Shown: one piece after another, positions 34,293 to 43,236 of the stretch | Numbering within the stretch: position 1 is the stretch's first letter | Layout of the letters: every line of letters starts with the position of its first letter | Source of the DNA: Paenibacillus sp. S150 | GTDB lineage: Bacteria > Bacillota > Bacilli > Paenibacillales > Paenibacillaceae | Assembly (NCBI RefSeq): GCF_019352175.1 | Contig: NZ_JACBYI010000041.1 | Coordinates: 1 to 64,000, forward strand | DNA length: 64,000 bases | Reading direction: 5' to 3' | Notes under the pieces: model-generated | The model's input: only the letters and a program-made list of their open reading frames with translations | Databases searched by the model: none | What the model was told of the DNA's origin: nothing | Made by a program: the position numbers and the translations under genes

Positions 34293-37019
34293 TTATCCCC
34301 TCAGCTCTGCGATGCGGGCCAGCACTTTCTCGCGTTTGGCAGAATAATCCGCCTGCTTCGCCCGTTCCTCTTCGATGACTTTAGCCGGCGCCTTGGCGAC
34401 AAAGCTCTGATTGCCAAGCTTCTTCTCCACACGCTCTACTTCGCTGTTCAGCAGCTGCACTTCTTTTTCCAGACGGATAATTTCCTGCTCAATGTCAATC
34501 AGCCCGGCCAGCGGCAGCAGCAGCTCCGCTCCCGTAATCACAGCGGACATGACCTTATCCGGTGTATTCGGCGCAAGGCCGGCTTCGAAGGAAGAGGTGT
34601 TGCAGAAGCGCCCGATATAATTATTGTTGCGGGAAATGATGCTCAGTGTCTCTTTATTGGCCGCTTTGATGATCAGCTCCACCTTTTTGCTCATCGGAAC
34701 ATTGACCTCAGCGCGGACATTGCGAACCGCACGGATCACATCCATCAGCAGGTTCATTTCCGCAACAGCCTGCGGCTGCTCCAGAGCGGCTTCATACACC
34801 GGCCACCCGGCGAGGGTAATCGTCTCCCCCTCATGAGGCAGATGCTGCCAGATTTCCTCAGTGATGAACGGCATGAACGGATGAATCAGACGCAGCGTAC
34901 GGTCGAGTACATAAGCAAGCACCGATTGCGTCTTGGCCTTGGCGGCAGCGTCCTCTCCATATAGCGTAAGCTTGGAGAACTCGATGTACCAGTCGCACAG
35001 ATCATCCCAGATGAAGTTGTACAGGAGACGGCCCGTCTCCCCATATTCGTACGCGTCAATTAGACGCGTAATATCGCGAGAAGTTTCGTTCAGCCGATGC
35101 AAAATCCAGCGGTCCGCTGTCGAAAGCTCGCCGGTAATGTCAATATCTGCAAAACTCACACCCTCCAGATTCATTAGCGCAAAGCGTGAGGCATTCCAAA
35201 TTTTATTGGCAAAATTACGCGCCTGCTCTACCTTTTCGATGCGGAAACGAAGGTCCTGTCCGGCCGTGATGCCTGTGGAAATCATATAGCGCATGGCATC
35301 CGCGCCATACTGCTCGATAACATCCAGCGGATCAATCCCGTTGCCGAGCGATTTGGACATTTTGCGTCCTTCGGCGTCGCGCACCAGTCCGTGGATCAGC
35401 ACATCGGAGAACGGCTTTTTGCCTGTAAATTCAAGCGCGCTGAAGATCATCCGTGCTACCCAGAAGTAGATAATATCGTAGCCGGTAACAAGCACGTTGT
35501 TCGGGTAGTACCGCTGGTAGTCGCTGCTGCTCTCATCAGGCCAGCCCAGTGTGGCAAACGGCCACAGGTTGGAGCTGAACCAGGTGTCCAGTACGTCCTC
35601 ATCCTGCTTCAGATCGTCAAGGCCGCTGATTCTGCGCGCTTCCTCTTCACTGTCGGCAACAACCACTTCGCCGGTAGATTCAGAGTACCAGGCCGGAATG
35701 CGGTGGCCCCACCACAGCTGGCGGGAGATGCACCAGTCGCGTATATTCTCAATCCAGTTCAAATAAGTCTTCTCAAAACGCTCCGGAACGAAGTTGACTC
35801 CGGTTCCATCCTTCTGGGCGGCGATGGCGGCTTCAGCCAGCGGCTTCATCTTGACGAACCACTGGGTGGACAGATAAGGCTCAACCACCGCACCGGAACG
35901 CTCGCTGTGTCCAACCTGGTGCACATGGTCTTCGATGGAAACCAGCACTCCCTGCTCCTGCAGCTCCGCGACAATGGCTTTGCGGCACTCACTGCGGTCC
36001 TGGCCCTGGTAAGGACCGGCTTCCTCATTCATGATTCCGCTCTCGTCCATCACATTAATCTGTGGAAGGTTATGGCGCAGGCCCACCTCAAAGTCGTTCG
36101 GATCATGGGCCGGAGTGATCTTAACCGCACCGCTGCCGAAGTCCTTCTCAACGTATTCATCGGCAATAACCGGAATTTCACGGCCGATGATCGGCAGGAT
36201 CAGGGTTTTGCCGATCAGGCCTTGATAGCGCTCATCCCCGGGATGCACCGCAACCGCCGTATCCCCCAGCATTGTCTCCGGCCGTGTTGTGGCTACCGTA
36301 AGGAAGCCGCTGCCGTCCTTCAGCGGGTAGCGCAGATGGTAGAGATGGCCGTTGACCTCTTTGTATTCAACCTCAATGTCGGACAGGGCTGTACGCGCAG
36401 CCGGGTCCCAGTTGATGATCCGCTTGCCGCGGTAAATCAGGCCCTTCCGGTACAGCTCCACGAAAACCTTGCGTACAGCCCCTGACATTCCCTCATCAAA
36501 AGTGAAGCGCTCGCGGGAATAGTCCAGGGACAGGCCCATCTTGGCCCACTGCCCATGAATGGTCTCTGCATACTGGTCCTTCCAGGCCCAGACCTGCTCC
36601 AGAAATTTCTCGCGCCCCAGATCATGCCGCGAAATGCCCTGCTGGCGCAGCTTCTGCTCCACCTTCGTCTGCGTGGCGATGCCCGCATGGTCTGTTCCCG
36701 GCAGCCAGAGCGTATCGAAGCCCTGCATCCGCTTGGTGCGGATCAGAATATCCTGCAGCGTGAAATCCAGCGCATGCCCGATATGCAGCATCCCCGTTAC
36801 ATTCGGCGGGGGAATTACAATGCTGTAAGGCTCTGCTTCCGGCCGTTTGCCGGCTTCAAAGAAGCCCTTCTCCATCCAATAAGCATACCACTTCTGTTCT
36901 GCCGACTTCGGATCATAGGTAGTCGGCATATCGCTTTTTTGCTTGGTGCCCGGCGCTTCGGCCTGTGCCGTATCCTGCAAGTCCGGCAGTTCAGCCGTTC
37001 TGTTGTTATGATCAGCCAT
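34293..37019 (-). CDS. valS: Valyl-tRNA synthetase
   Basis: A 908-residue class I synthetase. PPPNVTGMLHIGHALDFTLQ holds the HIGH motif and RKMSKSLGNGIDPL the KMSKS motif; TVATTRPETMLGDTAVAVHP marks the editing domain; a C-terminal coiled coil (about 835-908) is typical of ValRS. The ATG at 37019 has GGAGGG upstream. A 35-residue N-terminal extension precedes the usual start (PTTYDPKSAEQKWY). A T-box leader lies upstream. Confidence 0.98.
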   Translation of the reverse strand: MADHNNRTAELPDLQDTAQAEAPGTKQKSDMPTTYDPKSAEQKWYAYWMEKGFFEAGKRPEAEPYSIVIPPPNVTGMLHIGHALDFTLQDILIRTKRMQGFDTLWLPGTDHAGIATQTKVEQKLRQQGISRHDLGREKFLEQVWAWKDQYAETIHGQWAKMGLSLDYSRERFTFDEGMSGAVRKVFVELYRKGLIYRGKRIINWDPAARTALSDIEVEYKEVNGHLYHLRYPLKDGSGFLTVATTRPETMLGDTAVAVHPGDERYQGLIGKTLILPIIGREIPVIADEYVEKDFGSGAVKITPAHDPNDFEVGLRHNLPQINVMDESGIMNEEAGPYQGQDRSECRKAIVAELQEQGVLVSIEDHVHQVGHSERSGAVVEPYLSTQWFVKMKPLAEAAIAAQKDGTGVNFVPERFEKTYLNWIENIRDWCISRQLWWGHRIPAWYSESTGEVVVADSEEEARRISGLDDLKQDEDVLDTWFSSNLWPFATLGWPDESSSDYQRYYPNNVLVTGYDIIYFWVARMIFSALEFTGKKPFSDVLIHGLVRDAEGRKMSKSLGNGIDPLDVIEQYGADAMRYMISTGITAGQDLRFRIEKVEQARNFANKIWNASRFALMNLEGVSFADIDITGELSTADRWILHRLNETSRDITRLIDAYEYGETGRLLYNFIWDDLCDWYIEFSKLTLYGEDAAAKAKTQSVLAYVLDRTLRLIHPFMPFITEEIWQHLPHEGETITLAGWPVYEAALEQPQAVAEMNLLMDVIRAVRNVRAEVNVPMSKKVELIIKAANKETLSIISRNNNYIGRFCNTSSFEAGLAPNTPDKVMSAVITGAELLLPLAGLIDIEQEIIRLEKEVQLLNSEVERVEKKLGNQSFVAKAPAKVIEEERAKQADYSAKREKVLARIAELRG

Positions 37020-37054
37020 TGTTGAAACCCTCCATTTAAATAGCATGTTAGAAA

Positions 37055-37345
37055 CACAAAAAGGCCCTTCGTCTCAAAGGACGAAAGGCCATTCTTTCGC
37101 GGTACCACCTTTGTTTCGCGCTATACAAAATAAACCTCCGCCCCGGTTCCTCACGGTTCCAAAAGCCTAGCGCGACACTCATGCAGATAACGGCTGCGTC
37201 CGGCCACATCCTACCCTGATTACCATATCGTGAAGCCAGGCTTAGAAGGGCGACTCCGGGGCGACTTCGGGGGCTGCATCCTGCGGAAGTTCACAGCAAC
37301 TACAAATTCCGCTCTCTGAAGGGCTGACCGCCTACTCTTCCCGTT
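37055..37345 (-). promoter_or_regulatory. T-box riboswitch of valS
   Basis: On the minus strand AAGGTGGTACCGCG, the conserved T-box sequence, lies at about 37098-37111, followed by the terminator hairpin GGCCTTTCGTC/GACGAAGGGCC (37063-37090) and TTTTTGTG. The 5' part has an AGAGAG element in a long stem-loop region. GTC valine codons at 37263-37265 and 37252-37254 are candidates for the specifier; the first sits in CCGAAGTCGCC. Uncharged tRNA-Val should favour the antiterminator. The left limit is approximate. Confidence 0.9.
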
Positions 37346-37518
37346 CCCAGTCTTTTGCTTTTACTTATTCCCATAATACATTCAGTACTAATCCTAGTCA
37401 ACCAGCATACGCACAAACTGCGGTTTTTATACGTACCCGGAGCGTTGATCCAAGCGCTGGCCTGTCCAGCTTTTTGCCCATTCCCCTGAGCGGCGAAAAT
37501 CCGGATACAAAGGCCGGT

Positions 37519-37610
37519 GCAAAGCATATAAATTCTATATTTAAGAAGAAACGGCTTCGCCGTCCTCTGAAAGAGACGGTATCCGTTTCTCCAAAAATAG
37601 GAGGATAATG
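37519..37610. repeat. Dispersed palindromic repeat, copy C
   Basis: AGAAACGG (37547-37554) and CCGTTTCT (37583-37590) enclose the inner pair GCCGTC/GACGGT. It is preceded by GCATATAAATTCTATATTTA and followed by GGATAATGGATAGCGTGAAA and the first 154-bp element. The order flank-hairpin-flank matches copies A and B. Confidence 0.75.
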
Positions 37611-37630
37611 GATAGCGTGAAACATATAAA

Positions 37631-37784
37631 CCTGAATTTCGAAAGTAAGTATCCACAAATCATCTAAAAAGCTCTACACGAAGGAATTTCTTGCTAAAAA
37701 CAGCTTGCACCCAATGGGTGAAGGAAAAAGAGGGGTTATCCCTCGTCCGATCCGGATTGGTTCAATTCACTTTCGAAATTCAGG
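37631..37784. mobile_element. 154-bp MITE-like element, copy 1
   Basis: CCTGAATTTCGAAAGT at the left end is perfectly inverted at the right end (ACTTTCGAAATTCAGG), 16 bp each. ATAAA flanks it on both sides (37626-37630, 37785-37789), as a 5-bp target duplication would. The interior contains CACCCAATGGGTG and no gene. A second copy of the same length is at 38569. The flanking DNA is the tail of the palindromic repeat family. Confidence 0.85.
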
Positions 37785-37875
37785 ATAAAGTCTTATCTTT
37801 TAAGAAAGACGCCTATCGGTGTCCTATATAAGAATGCTGCCATTTCAGTGGGGAGGAGAAGAAGCATTTCCCGCT

Positions 37876-38436
37876 GATTCCACCGTCCAGCCGCCTTCGG
37901 GCGGATTCAAAGGTACTTCTGCCTCTGATTCCACCGTCCAGCCGCCTTCGGGCGAAATCAAAGGCACTTCTGCCTTTGATTCCCTCGTCCAGCCGGCTTC
38001 GGGCGAATTCAAAGGCACTTCTGCCTTTGATTTCACCGTCCAGCCGGCTTCGGGCGAATTCAAAGGTACTTCTGCCTCTGATTCCCTCGTCCAGCCGGCT
38101 TCGGGCGAAATCAAAGGTACTTCTGCCTTTGATTCCCTCGTCCAGCCGGCTTCGGGCGAAATCAAAGGTACTTCTGCCTTTGATTCCACCGTCCAGCCGG
38201 CTTCAGGCGAAATCAAAGGCACTTCTGCCTTTGATTCCCTCGTCCAGCCGGCTTCGGGCGAAATCAAAGGTACTTCTGCCTTTGATTCCACCGTCCAGCC
38301 GGCTTCGGGCGAAATCAAAGGCACTTCTGCCTTTGATTCCCTCGTCCAGCCGGCTTCGGGCGAATTCAAAGGTACTTCTGCCTTTGATTCCCTCGTCCTG
38401 CCGGCTTCGCGCGAAATCAAAGGCACTTCTGCCTTT
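37876..38436. repeat. Tandem array 1: eleven 51-bp units with hairpins
   Basis: Exactly 11 units of 51 bp, each starting GATTCC and holding TCAAAGGCA or TCAAAGGTA, a CTTC loop, and TGCCTTTGA (9-bp stem), plus a CCGGCTTCGG arm. Changes between units are few (ACCG/CTCG, GGC/GGT, GAAATC/GAATTC). Because 51 is divisible by three, reading frames stay open on both strands; these repetitive frames have no ribosome site or family and I do not treat them as genes. The array is framed by the two 154-bp elements. A single related unit lies near 50790. Confidence 0.95.
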
Positions 38437-38568
38437 GATTCCCTCTACCTAACCCCGCTGCGGCCAACGCAATCGCGCAGTTTGCTTGGCCGAAGTCCCG
38501 ATCCATTCTTTCATTTACAGCGCAGCCGTGAAATAACGGATAAGCTTCGCTTCCCCAAAACATATAAA

Positions 38569-38722
38569 CCTGAATTTCGAAAGTAAGTATCCACAATTCG
38601 TCTAAAAAGCTCTACATAAAGGGATTTTTTGCTAAAAACAGCTTGCACCCAATGGGTGATGGAAAAAGAGGGTTTATCCCTTGTCCGATCTGGAATTGTT
38701 CAATTCACTTTCGAAATTCAGG
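38569..38722. mobile_element. 154-bp MITE-like element, copy 2
   Basis: Same 16-bp terminal inverted repeats and length as copy 1, the interiors differing at a few positions. ATAAA flanks it on both sides (38564-38568, 38723-38727). The right flank ATAAATTCTTATATTTGAAC matches the palindromic-repeat flank found uninterrupted near 10540, which acts as the empty site. Confidence 0.85.
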
Positions 38723-38742
38723 ATAAATTCTTATATTTGAAC

Positions 38743-38789
38743 AAAACGCAAAGCAGCGATTCTCCAATAACGGGAGTCGCTGCTTTGCG
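38743..38789 (-). terminator. Terminator of spoVID
   Basis: On the minus strand CGCAAAGCAGCGACT and AATCGCTGCTTTGCG form a stem of about 14 bp, followed by TTTTG. It lies about 30 nt after the spoVID stop. Confidence 0.85.
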
Positions 38790-38821
38790 GGCTTTTTGCG
38801 GTTTGCAGCAAGCAGGAAGGA

Positions 38822-40204
38822 TCAAGGGATATAGAGAACCTGGCCTTCCTCCACATTCTGTCCGGAGAGACGGTTGTACATTACCAGTTCGCGCGCGCTG
38901 AGCTGATACTTCTCCGCAATCGTATCCAGCGTTTCTTCCCGCTGCACAATGCAGAGGCGGACCTTGCGGAACAGCTCCGTTCCGCCCAGACCCCCGATGA
39001 ACCTGCTTTTCCATTCCGTATCATTGCCGCTATCCGGAGCCGCCTCAAGGGATTCCGGCTCCTGTTCCTGCTGATTCTCCTGTTCCTTGCGGGCCCGGCT
39101 AGAGCTGAGCAGAGAAGAGAACGTGAGATGCTCCTGTGCTTCGGGCTTCTCTTCTTGCTTGCTGCCGAGGGCAATCTTCAGATCAGGCTTCTCCTCGGAG
39201 AGGGGCTGAACATCGGGCGGCACCAGATTCTCGTTCTCGCTCACGTTCTCTTGCACGGACTCCGCCGCAGCCTCATTAGGCAAGGCTTCCGCCTTCTCCA
39301 CGGGCTGGGCATAGCTTGCAGGCTCCTCCTGATATGCGGCATGAATCTCAGCGTCCGGCTGGCCGGCCTTGGTATCCGGCGCGTCCGTACTGCCCGAAAC
39401 CTGCGCGGTTTCCGCAGTATTCAAGGCATTCGCAGTGAAAAAGTGGCTGGCAACCGGCTCCTGGACGGCTTTATCGGCCTTTTGCCAGTGGTCTGTTGGC
39501 TGAGCGGCAGAGCTGGACTGGGCATCCAAGCTGTGGGTCCGGACCTTGGATTCCTTGTCCTTTGCCTGCGGCTCCGCAAATGCGGCGGGCTGAGCATATA
39601 CCGCTCCATCCAGAAACAGCGGATTCACCGCAGAGGCGGAATTTTCCGCTGGTACAGCGTTGGCATGCTCGTGCTCAGGGGCAGCAACGTCCGTCGCTCC
39701 TTCTCCGTAGGTCCAGAGCGAATTCTCATAGAGCGCATCATTCTCGTGCTCACGCTTGTCAGCTTGCGCTTCCTGGCTCCGCTCCTCCTCCTCGGCAGAA
39801 TAAGCCACCGTGTACTCCTCCTGCTGCCAGGCCGGCTGCGTTTCACCGCTGCCGATTCCGCGCAGCGAGAGTACGCCGGTGATATTGACAGTGCGCATCG
39901 TAAGCAGGTCAATATCGAAATTCTCGATCTCCACCCCTATGTCTTCAAGCGAGCTGACCCGTGTCAGCGGAACTGTGATCTCAACGGGAATCGCATGCTC
40001 CAGACGCTGGGTCCGGTCATCTTCTCCGCGGTAGAGTCCGGTAAGCAGCAGCTGGCCATACAGCTCGGCACGGTCCTCCCGTTGAATTACCTGAATGTCC
40101 GGGATCAGCTCAACCTCTTCCAGCTCAGCGATCCCCGGAAGTTCTGCAGGCAGATGAATGCGTTCATAAATATCAAACCGCAAGCCGTGGGACTGGTCAA
40201 ACAC
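38822..40204 (-). CDS. spoVID: Spore coat morphogenetic protein SpoVID
   Basis: A 460-residue protein with the conserved SpoVID N-terminal domain (about 1-130, GLRFDIYERIHLPAEL...), a long acidic Glu/Ala/Gln-rich middle and a C-terminal LysM domain (about 415-460, CIVQREETLDTIAEKYQLSA). SpoVID drives encasement of the spore by coat proteins and binds SafA. The GTG at 40204 is chosen because AAGGAGG lies nine bases upstream. In B. subtilis the gene sits between hemL and valS; here the same interval has gained several genes and repeats. Confidence 0.88.
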   Translation of the reverse strand: MFDQSHGLRFDIYERIHLPAELPGIAELEEVELIPDIQVIQREDRAELYGQLLLTGLYRGEDDRTQRLEHAIPVEITVPLTRVSSLEDIGVEIENFDIDLLTMRTVNITGVLSLRGIGSGETQPAWQQEEYTVAYSAEEEERSQEAQADKREHENDALYENSLWTYGEGATDVAAPEHEHANAVPAENSASAVNPLFLDGAVYAQPAAFAEPQAKDKESKVRTHSLDAQSSSAAQPTDHWQKADKAVQEPVASHFFTANALNTAETAQVSGSTDAPDTKAGQPDAEIHAAYQEEPASYAQPVEKAEALPNEAAAESVQENVSENENLVPPDVQPLSEEKPDLKIALGSKQEEKPEAQEHLTFSSLLSSSRARKEQENQQEQEPESLEAAPDSGNDTEWKSRFIGGLGGTELFRKVRLCIVQREETLDTIAEKYQLSARELVMYNRLSGQNVEEGQVLYIP

Positions 40205-40436
40205 GGGAAATGTCCTCCTTCTTGGCATAATCTAACCCTGAGACAAGCCCAGAGCATAAGCCCAAAATGTTACTCCCCTCATGTATATGCTTGAATCGCT
40301 GGGGCATGACAACTTTGGATGCAGCTTATGCCAGTAGAACCGGGGATTGTCTGTCTGCTCAGAGAGAAGCAAATTATTGTATGACAAGACCCCGGGCCGG
40401 GACATGGATAGATGGCAAACTTCCAAAATAACTTTT

Positions 40437-40464
40437 AATCACAATCGGAATTTTCGGGTATAAT
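40437..40464 (+). promoter_or_regulatory. Promoter candidate of the third GGDEF gene
   Basis: A perfect TATAAT at 40459-40464 lies 31 nt before the ATG; the corresponding -35 region (around AATCAC) is weak. The ribosome site AAAGGAAGG is present. Confidence 0.45.
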
Positions 40465-40495
40465 CGGAATAACTCCTGAAAGGAAGGCAAACGTT

Positions 40496-41737
40496 ATGTC
40501 CAAAGCAAGGTTATTTGACCTTTTTCTGTTTGTTGCCTCCCTGGCCGTAGCCTTCGGCGCGAGACACGCTGTGGTGCTGGACCATACATATCTCAAAGCT
40601 CTGATTCTATACTGGGCATTTTCCAGCTTTTATTTTCAACTGCGCATTGTGACCCGAAGCGGCAACTCCAATATAGATTATGCGATCAGCTACACCTCTT
40701 CCTTCGGCATTTTCGCCGGACCGCTGGGTACCTTTTTATTCGAGCTGTTCTACCGGTTTACGGTGTTTTTCTATAAAAAGAAGACAAAATCCGCCGATCC
40801 CGGAGAACTGCTGGATACCTTTTACAATATCGGTTCCTTCACGCTCGGCGGCTCAGCCGGATACTACCTCTATACCCTGCTCCACCCTTACGCCGACAGG
40901 TTCCCGCTGGGCTACTGGCTGCTGTTTCTCCTTGTAGTCTGTGTGACAACATTTCTGTCCTCTGGCTTCATTACAATGACCTTTGCGCTCTCAGGCGACA
41001 TCACCACCCGCAAAGAGGCCATGAACCTGCTGCTGCGCAGCAGAAATTTGCTGGACTTCAGCAAGGTGGCCTTGACCAATGCGCTGCTGCTGCGGCTGCT
41101 GCAGATGGGGAATTGGGAGATGGTAATCGCGCTGTTCCTGCTGAACTACATCGTCAGCCTCTCTTTTTATTCCAAGTCGCAAAGCGCCCAGCACAAATTT
41201 GAACGGGACAAGTTCGAGCAGATGGCCTACCGCGACTTTTTGACAGGAATCTACAACCGTGCACATATGGACAAAATGATGCAGGAGCTGGACCACAGCG
41301 GAGAGTGCATCGGCATCGTCGTCGCTGACATTGACCGGTTCAAAAAAATCAACGATACCTATAATCATGCCGTCGGCGACAGGGTGATCATCCATTTTGC
41401 CGATATCCTCAAGGCGCACATGCTGGAAAAGGACATCCTGTTCCGCAGCGGCGGCGAAGAGTTCACCATGTTCCTGAGGCATAAATCCTTCGAGGCCTGC
41501 TATGCGCAGATTCAGAAGATCCTGGACGCAATTGCCGGACACAGCGTTACCGCCGAATATGAGGACAAGCAGATCAGCGTGGCTTATTCGGCTTCTTTCG
41601 GGCTCTATTATTACAAGGCCGACCCCGGCCAGAAAACGTCCATTGAAAAAGGATATGTTTATGCCGACCAGCTGCTGCTGGAATCTAAAAAGCTTGGCCG
41701 GAACCGGCTATCGTATAAAAATGAGCTGGAAGCCTGA
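40496..41737 (+). CDS. Membrane GGDEF diguanylate cyclase (3)
   Basis: A 413-residue protein with six or so hydrophobic segments (about 1-215, LFLFVASLAVAFGARHA first), a short coiled region and a GGDEF domain (about 240-405): AYRDFLTGIYNRAHM, DIDRFKKINDTYNH, FRSGGEEFTMFL. Like the other two it lacks RxxD (LEKD instead). It is not a close relative of the pair at 28858-31249: the sensor domain and the GGDEF surroundings differ. It is on the plus strand and ends against a shared terminator. Confidence 0.88.
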   Translation: MSKARLFDLFLFVASLAVAFGARHAVVLDHTYLKALILYWAFSSFYFQLRIVTRSGNSNIDYAISYTSSFGIFAGPLGTFLFELFYRFTVFFYKKKTKSADPGELLDTFYNIGSFTLGGSAGYYLYTLLHPYADRFPLGYWLLFLLVVCVTTFLSSGFITMTFALSGDITTRKEAMNLLLRSRNLLDFSKVALTNALLLRLLQMGNWEMVIALFLLNYIVSLSFYSKSQSAQHKFERDKFEQMAYRDFLTGIYNRAHMDKMMQELDHSGECIGIVVADIDRFKKINDTYNHAVGDRVIIHFADILKAHMLEKDILFRSGGEEFTMFLRHKSFEACYAQIQKILDAIAGHSVTAEYEDKQISVAYSASFGLYYYKADPGQKTSIEKGYVYADQLLLESKKLGRNRLSYKNELEA

Positions 41738-41812
41738 CGCAGCGGAGAGTGCGCAGCCGGAGGCGCACCGCTGTGCCTGCCGCTCGTCCGCCAGGCACTC
41801 CGTTGCCGCAGC

Positions 41813-41856
41813 AAAGAGCCGTTCCGCCGGCTAGGTTACCGGGGAAACGGCTCTTT
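41813..41856. terminator. Bidirectional terminator
   Basis: AAAGAGCCGTT and AACGGCTCTTT form a stem that can end both the plus-strand GGDEF gene and the minus-strand metallopeptidase gene. Confidence 0.85.
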
Positions 41857-41873
41857 GGAGGTATCCGGCTGAT

Positions 41874-42719
41874 TTACAGCTCTGCGGCATTAAAGGTATC
41901 TCCGCCTTCAATTGTGCCGGAATTGAAGCCCTTGTAGAACCAGCGCTTGCGCTGCTCCGAAGTGCCGTGCGTGAAGCTGTCCGGCACCGCATACCCTTGC
42001 GCCTGCTTCTGGATTGTATCATCGCCGACCGCGCTTGCTGCCGTCAGCGCCTCTTCCAGATCGCCCTCCTCCAGCAGGTTCATCCCCTGGGCGTGATTGG
42101 CCCAGACTCCGGCCAGATAATCGGCCTGCAGCTCGAAGCGGACCTGGTATTTGTTGTATTCCGTCTCGGCCAGGCTCTGGCGGAGCGAATCCAGCTTCGC
42201 TGTGGTGCCGAGCAGCGTCTGCACATGATGCCCCACCTCATGGGCAATTACATAGGCCATGGCGAAATCGCCCGGCGCCTGGAAGCGCTGCTGCAGCTCG
42301 TCATAAAAGCTGAGATCAATGTACAGCTTGGCATCACCCGGACAATAAAACGGCCCCACCGCCGACGTTGCCGTGCCGCAGGCCGAATTCACGCTTCCGG
42401 TATAGAGCACAAGCGTCGGGTCCTGATAAGCCTTGCCCTCTTCCTGAAAGATCTCGGTCCACACATCCTCCGTATCCGCCAGCACAACGGACACAAAGTC
42501 TGCCAGCTCCTTCTCCTGCGCCGTCTGCTCATAAGGCGCCGAAGAATTTGTCCCTCCGGAGGTGATCGCTCCAAGAATATCTCCGGCATTCCCGCCGCTG
42601 AGCAGCGTTACAATCACGATGACAATAATGCCTCCGATGCCTCCGCCTACCAGCTTCCCGCCGCCCATGCCCCGGCGGTCCTCCACATTTGAGCTGCCTC
42701 TTCTTCCCTGCCACCGCAT
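41874..42719 (-). CDS. ypfJ: Neutral zinc metallopeptidase (YpfJ family)
   Basis: A 281-residue protein: a charged start with GGGKLVGGGIGG, a membrane helix (GIIVIVIVTLLSGG), then the metallopeptidase domain with VLYTGSVNSACGTATSAVGP, YCPGDAKLYIDLSF and the zinc motif HEVGHHVQ, and QADYLAGVWANHA as the third ligand. The family is widespread and little studied. Substrate unknown. Confidence 0.93.
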   Translation of the reverse strand: MRWQGRRGSSNVEDRRGMGGGKLVGGGIGGIIVIVIVTLLSGGNAGDILGAITSGGTNSSAPYEQTAQEKELADFVSVVLADTEDVWTEIFQEEGKAYQDPTLVLYTGSVNSACGTATSAVGPFYCPGDAKLYIDLSFYDELQQRFQAPGDFAMAYVIAHEVGHHVQTLLGTTAKLDSLRQSLAETEYNKYQVRFELQADYLAGVWANHAQGMNLLEEGDLEEALTAASAVGDDTIQKQAQGYAVPDSFTHGTSEQRKRWFYKGFNSGTIEGGDTFNAAEL

Positions 42720-43236
42720 GGTGCTGCCCCCTGTCCTTCGCGCATTGTTATTTTGAATTTAGCATAACGATATCCGAACAGCGGATATCGGGTGGGAAAT
42801 CCCTGAATGGGCGAAACCAGTTCCAGGGTCCTTCCTGAAAGTCCATCACCTGGAGTGCCGCGAAAGAGCGGCATGGATGTCTATTAGTGTTATACCCAAA
42901 ATCTGCGGATAAAGACACTGTCCTACAGCCGGGGGAGCAAAACGCTTCAGAAGAGTGTACCGCTTACCGTGACTGAAGATCGCTGTCAGCCGGAGATCCA
43001 TCCCATGCTCCGGTTAATTTTCGGAAGTGATGTTAATATACTCTATAGCAGGGCTGATTTGGTACTAATCCGGGAGTGCTTCACAGCAGCCGTTGTCCGC
43101 ACAATTTATCCACCCTCCCATGCTCATTGTCTATTATAGTTCAAGGTGTCACCAATAGGACCCGGCGGGAATACGCTGTCTCATTGCTTCATTGAGGATT
43201 CCAAGCTTACTCCCGTTAGAAAGGATGCTGATTGCA
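42720..43236. other. Intergenic region with a hairpin; nothing else clear
   Basis: About 515 bp between the divergent ypfJ and the small plus-strand gene, with no coding potential that I trust. A hairpin GTGCCGC-GAAAGA-GCGGCAT at 42855-42876, extended by TCCAT/GGATG, is the only clear structure. It should contain both promoters. It does not match a riboswitch class that I recognise. Confidence 0.4.

Noticed and set aside
35391..36485. A 364-codon plus-strand frame
   Set aside because: Antisense shadow of valS, whose motifs and length are complete.
37819..38586. Long repetitive reading frames of 255 and 193 codons on the two strands of array 1
   Set aside because: The period of 51 bp keeps frames open automatically. 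There is no ribosome site, no family, and both strands are equally open.
42836..42885. Hairpin before ypfJ as a c-di-GMP riboswitch
   Set aside because: The neighbouring GGDEF gene made this attractive, but the conserved aptamer segments are not present.
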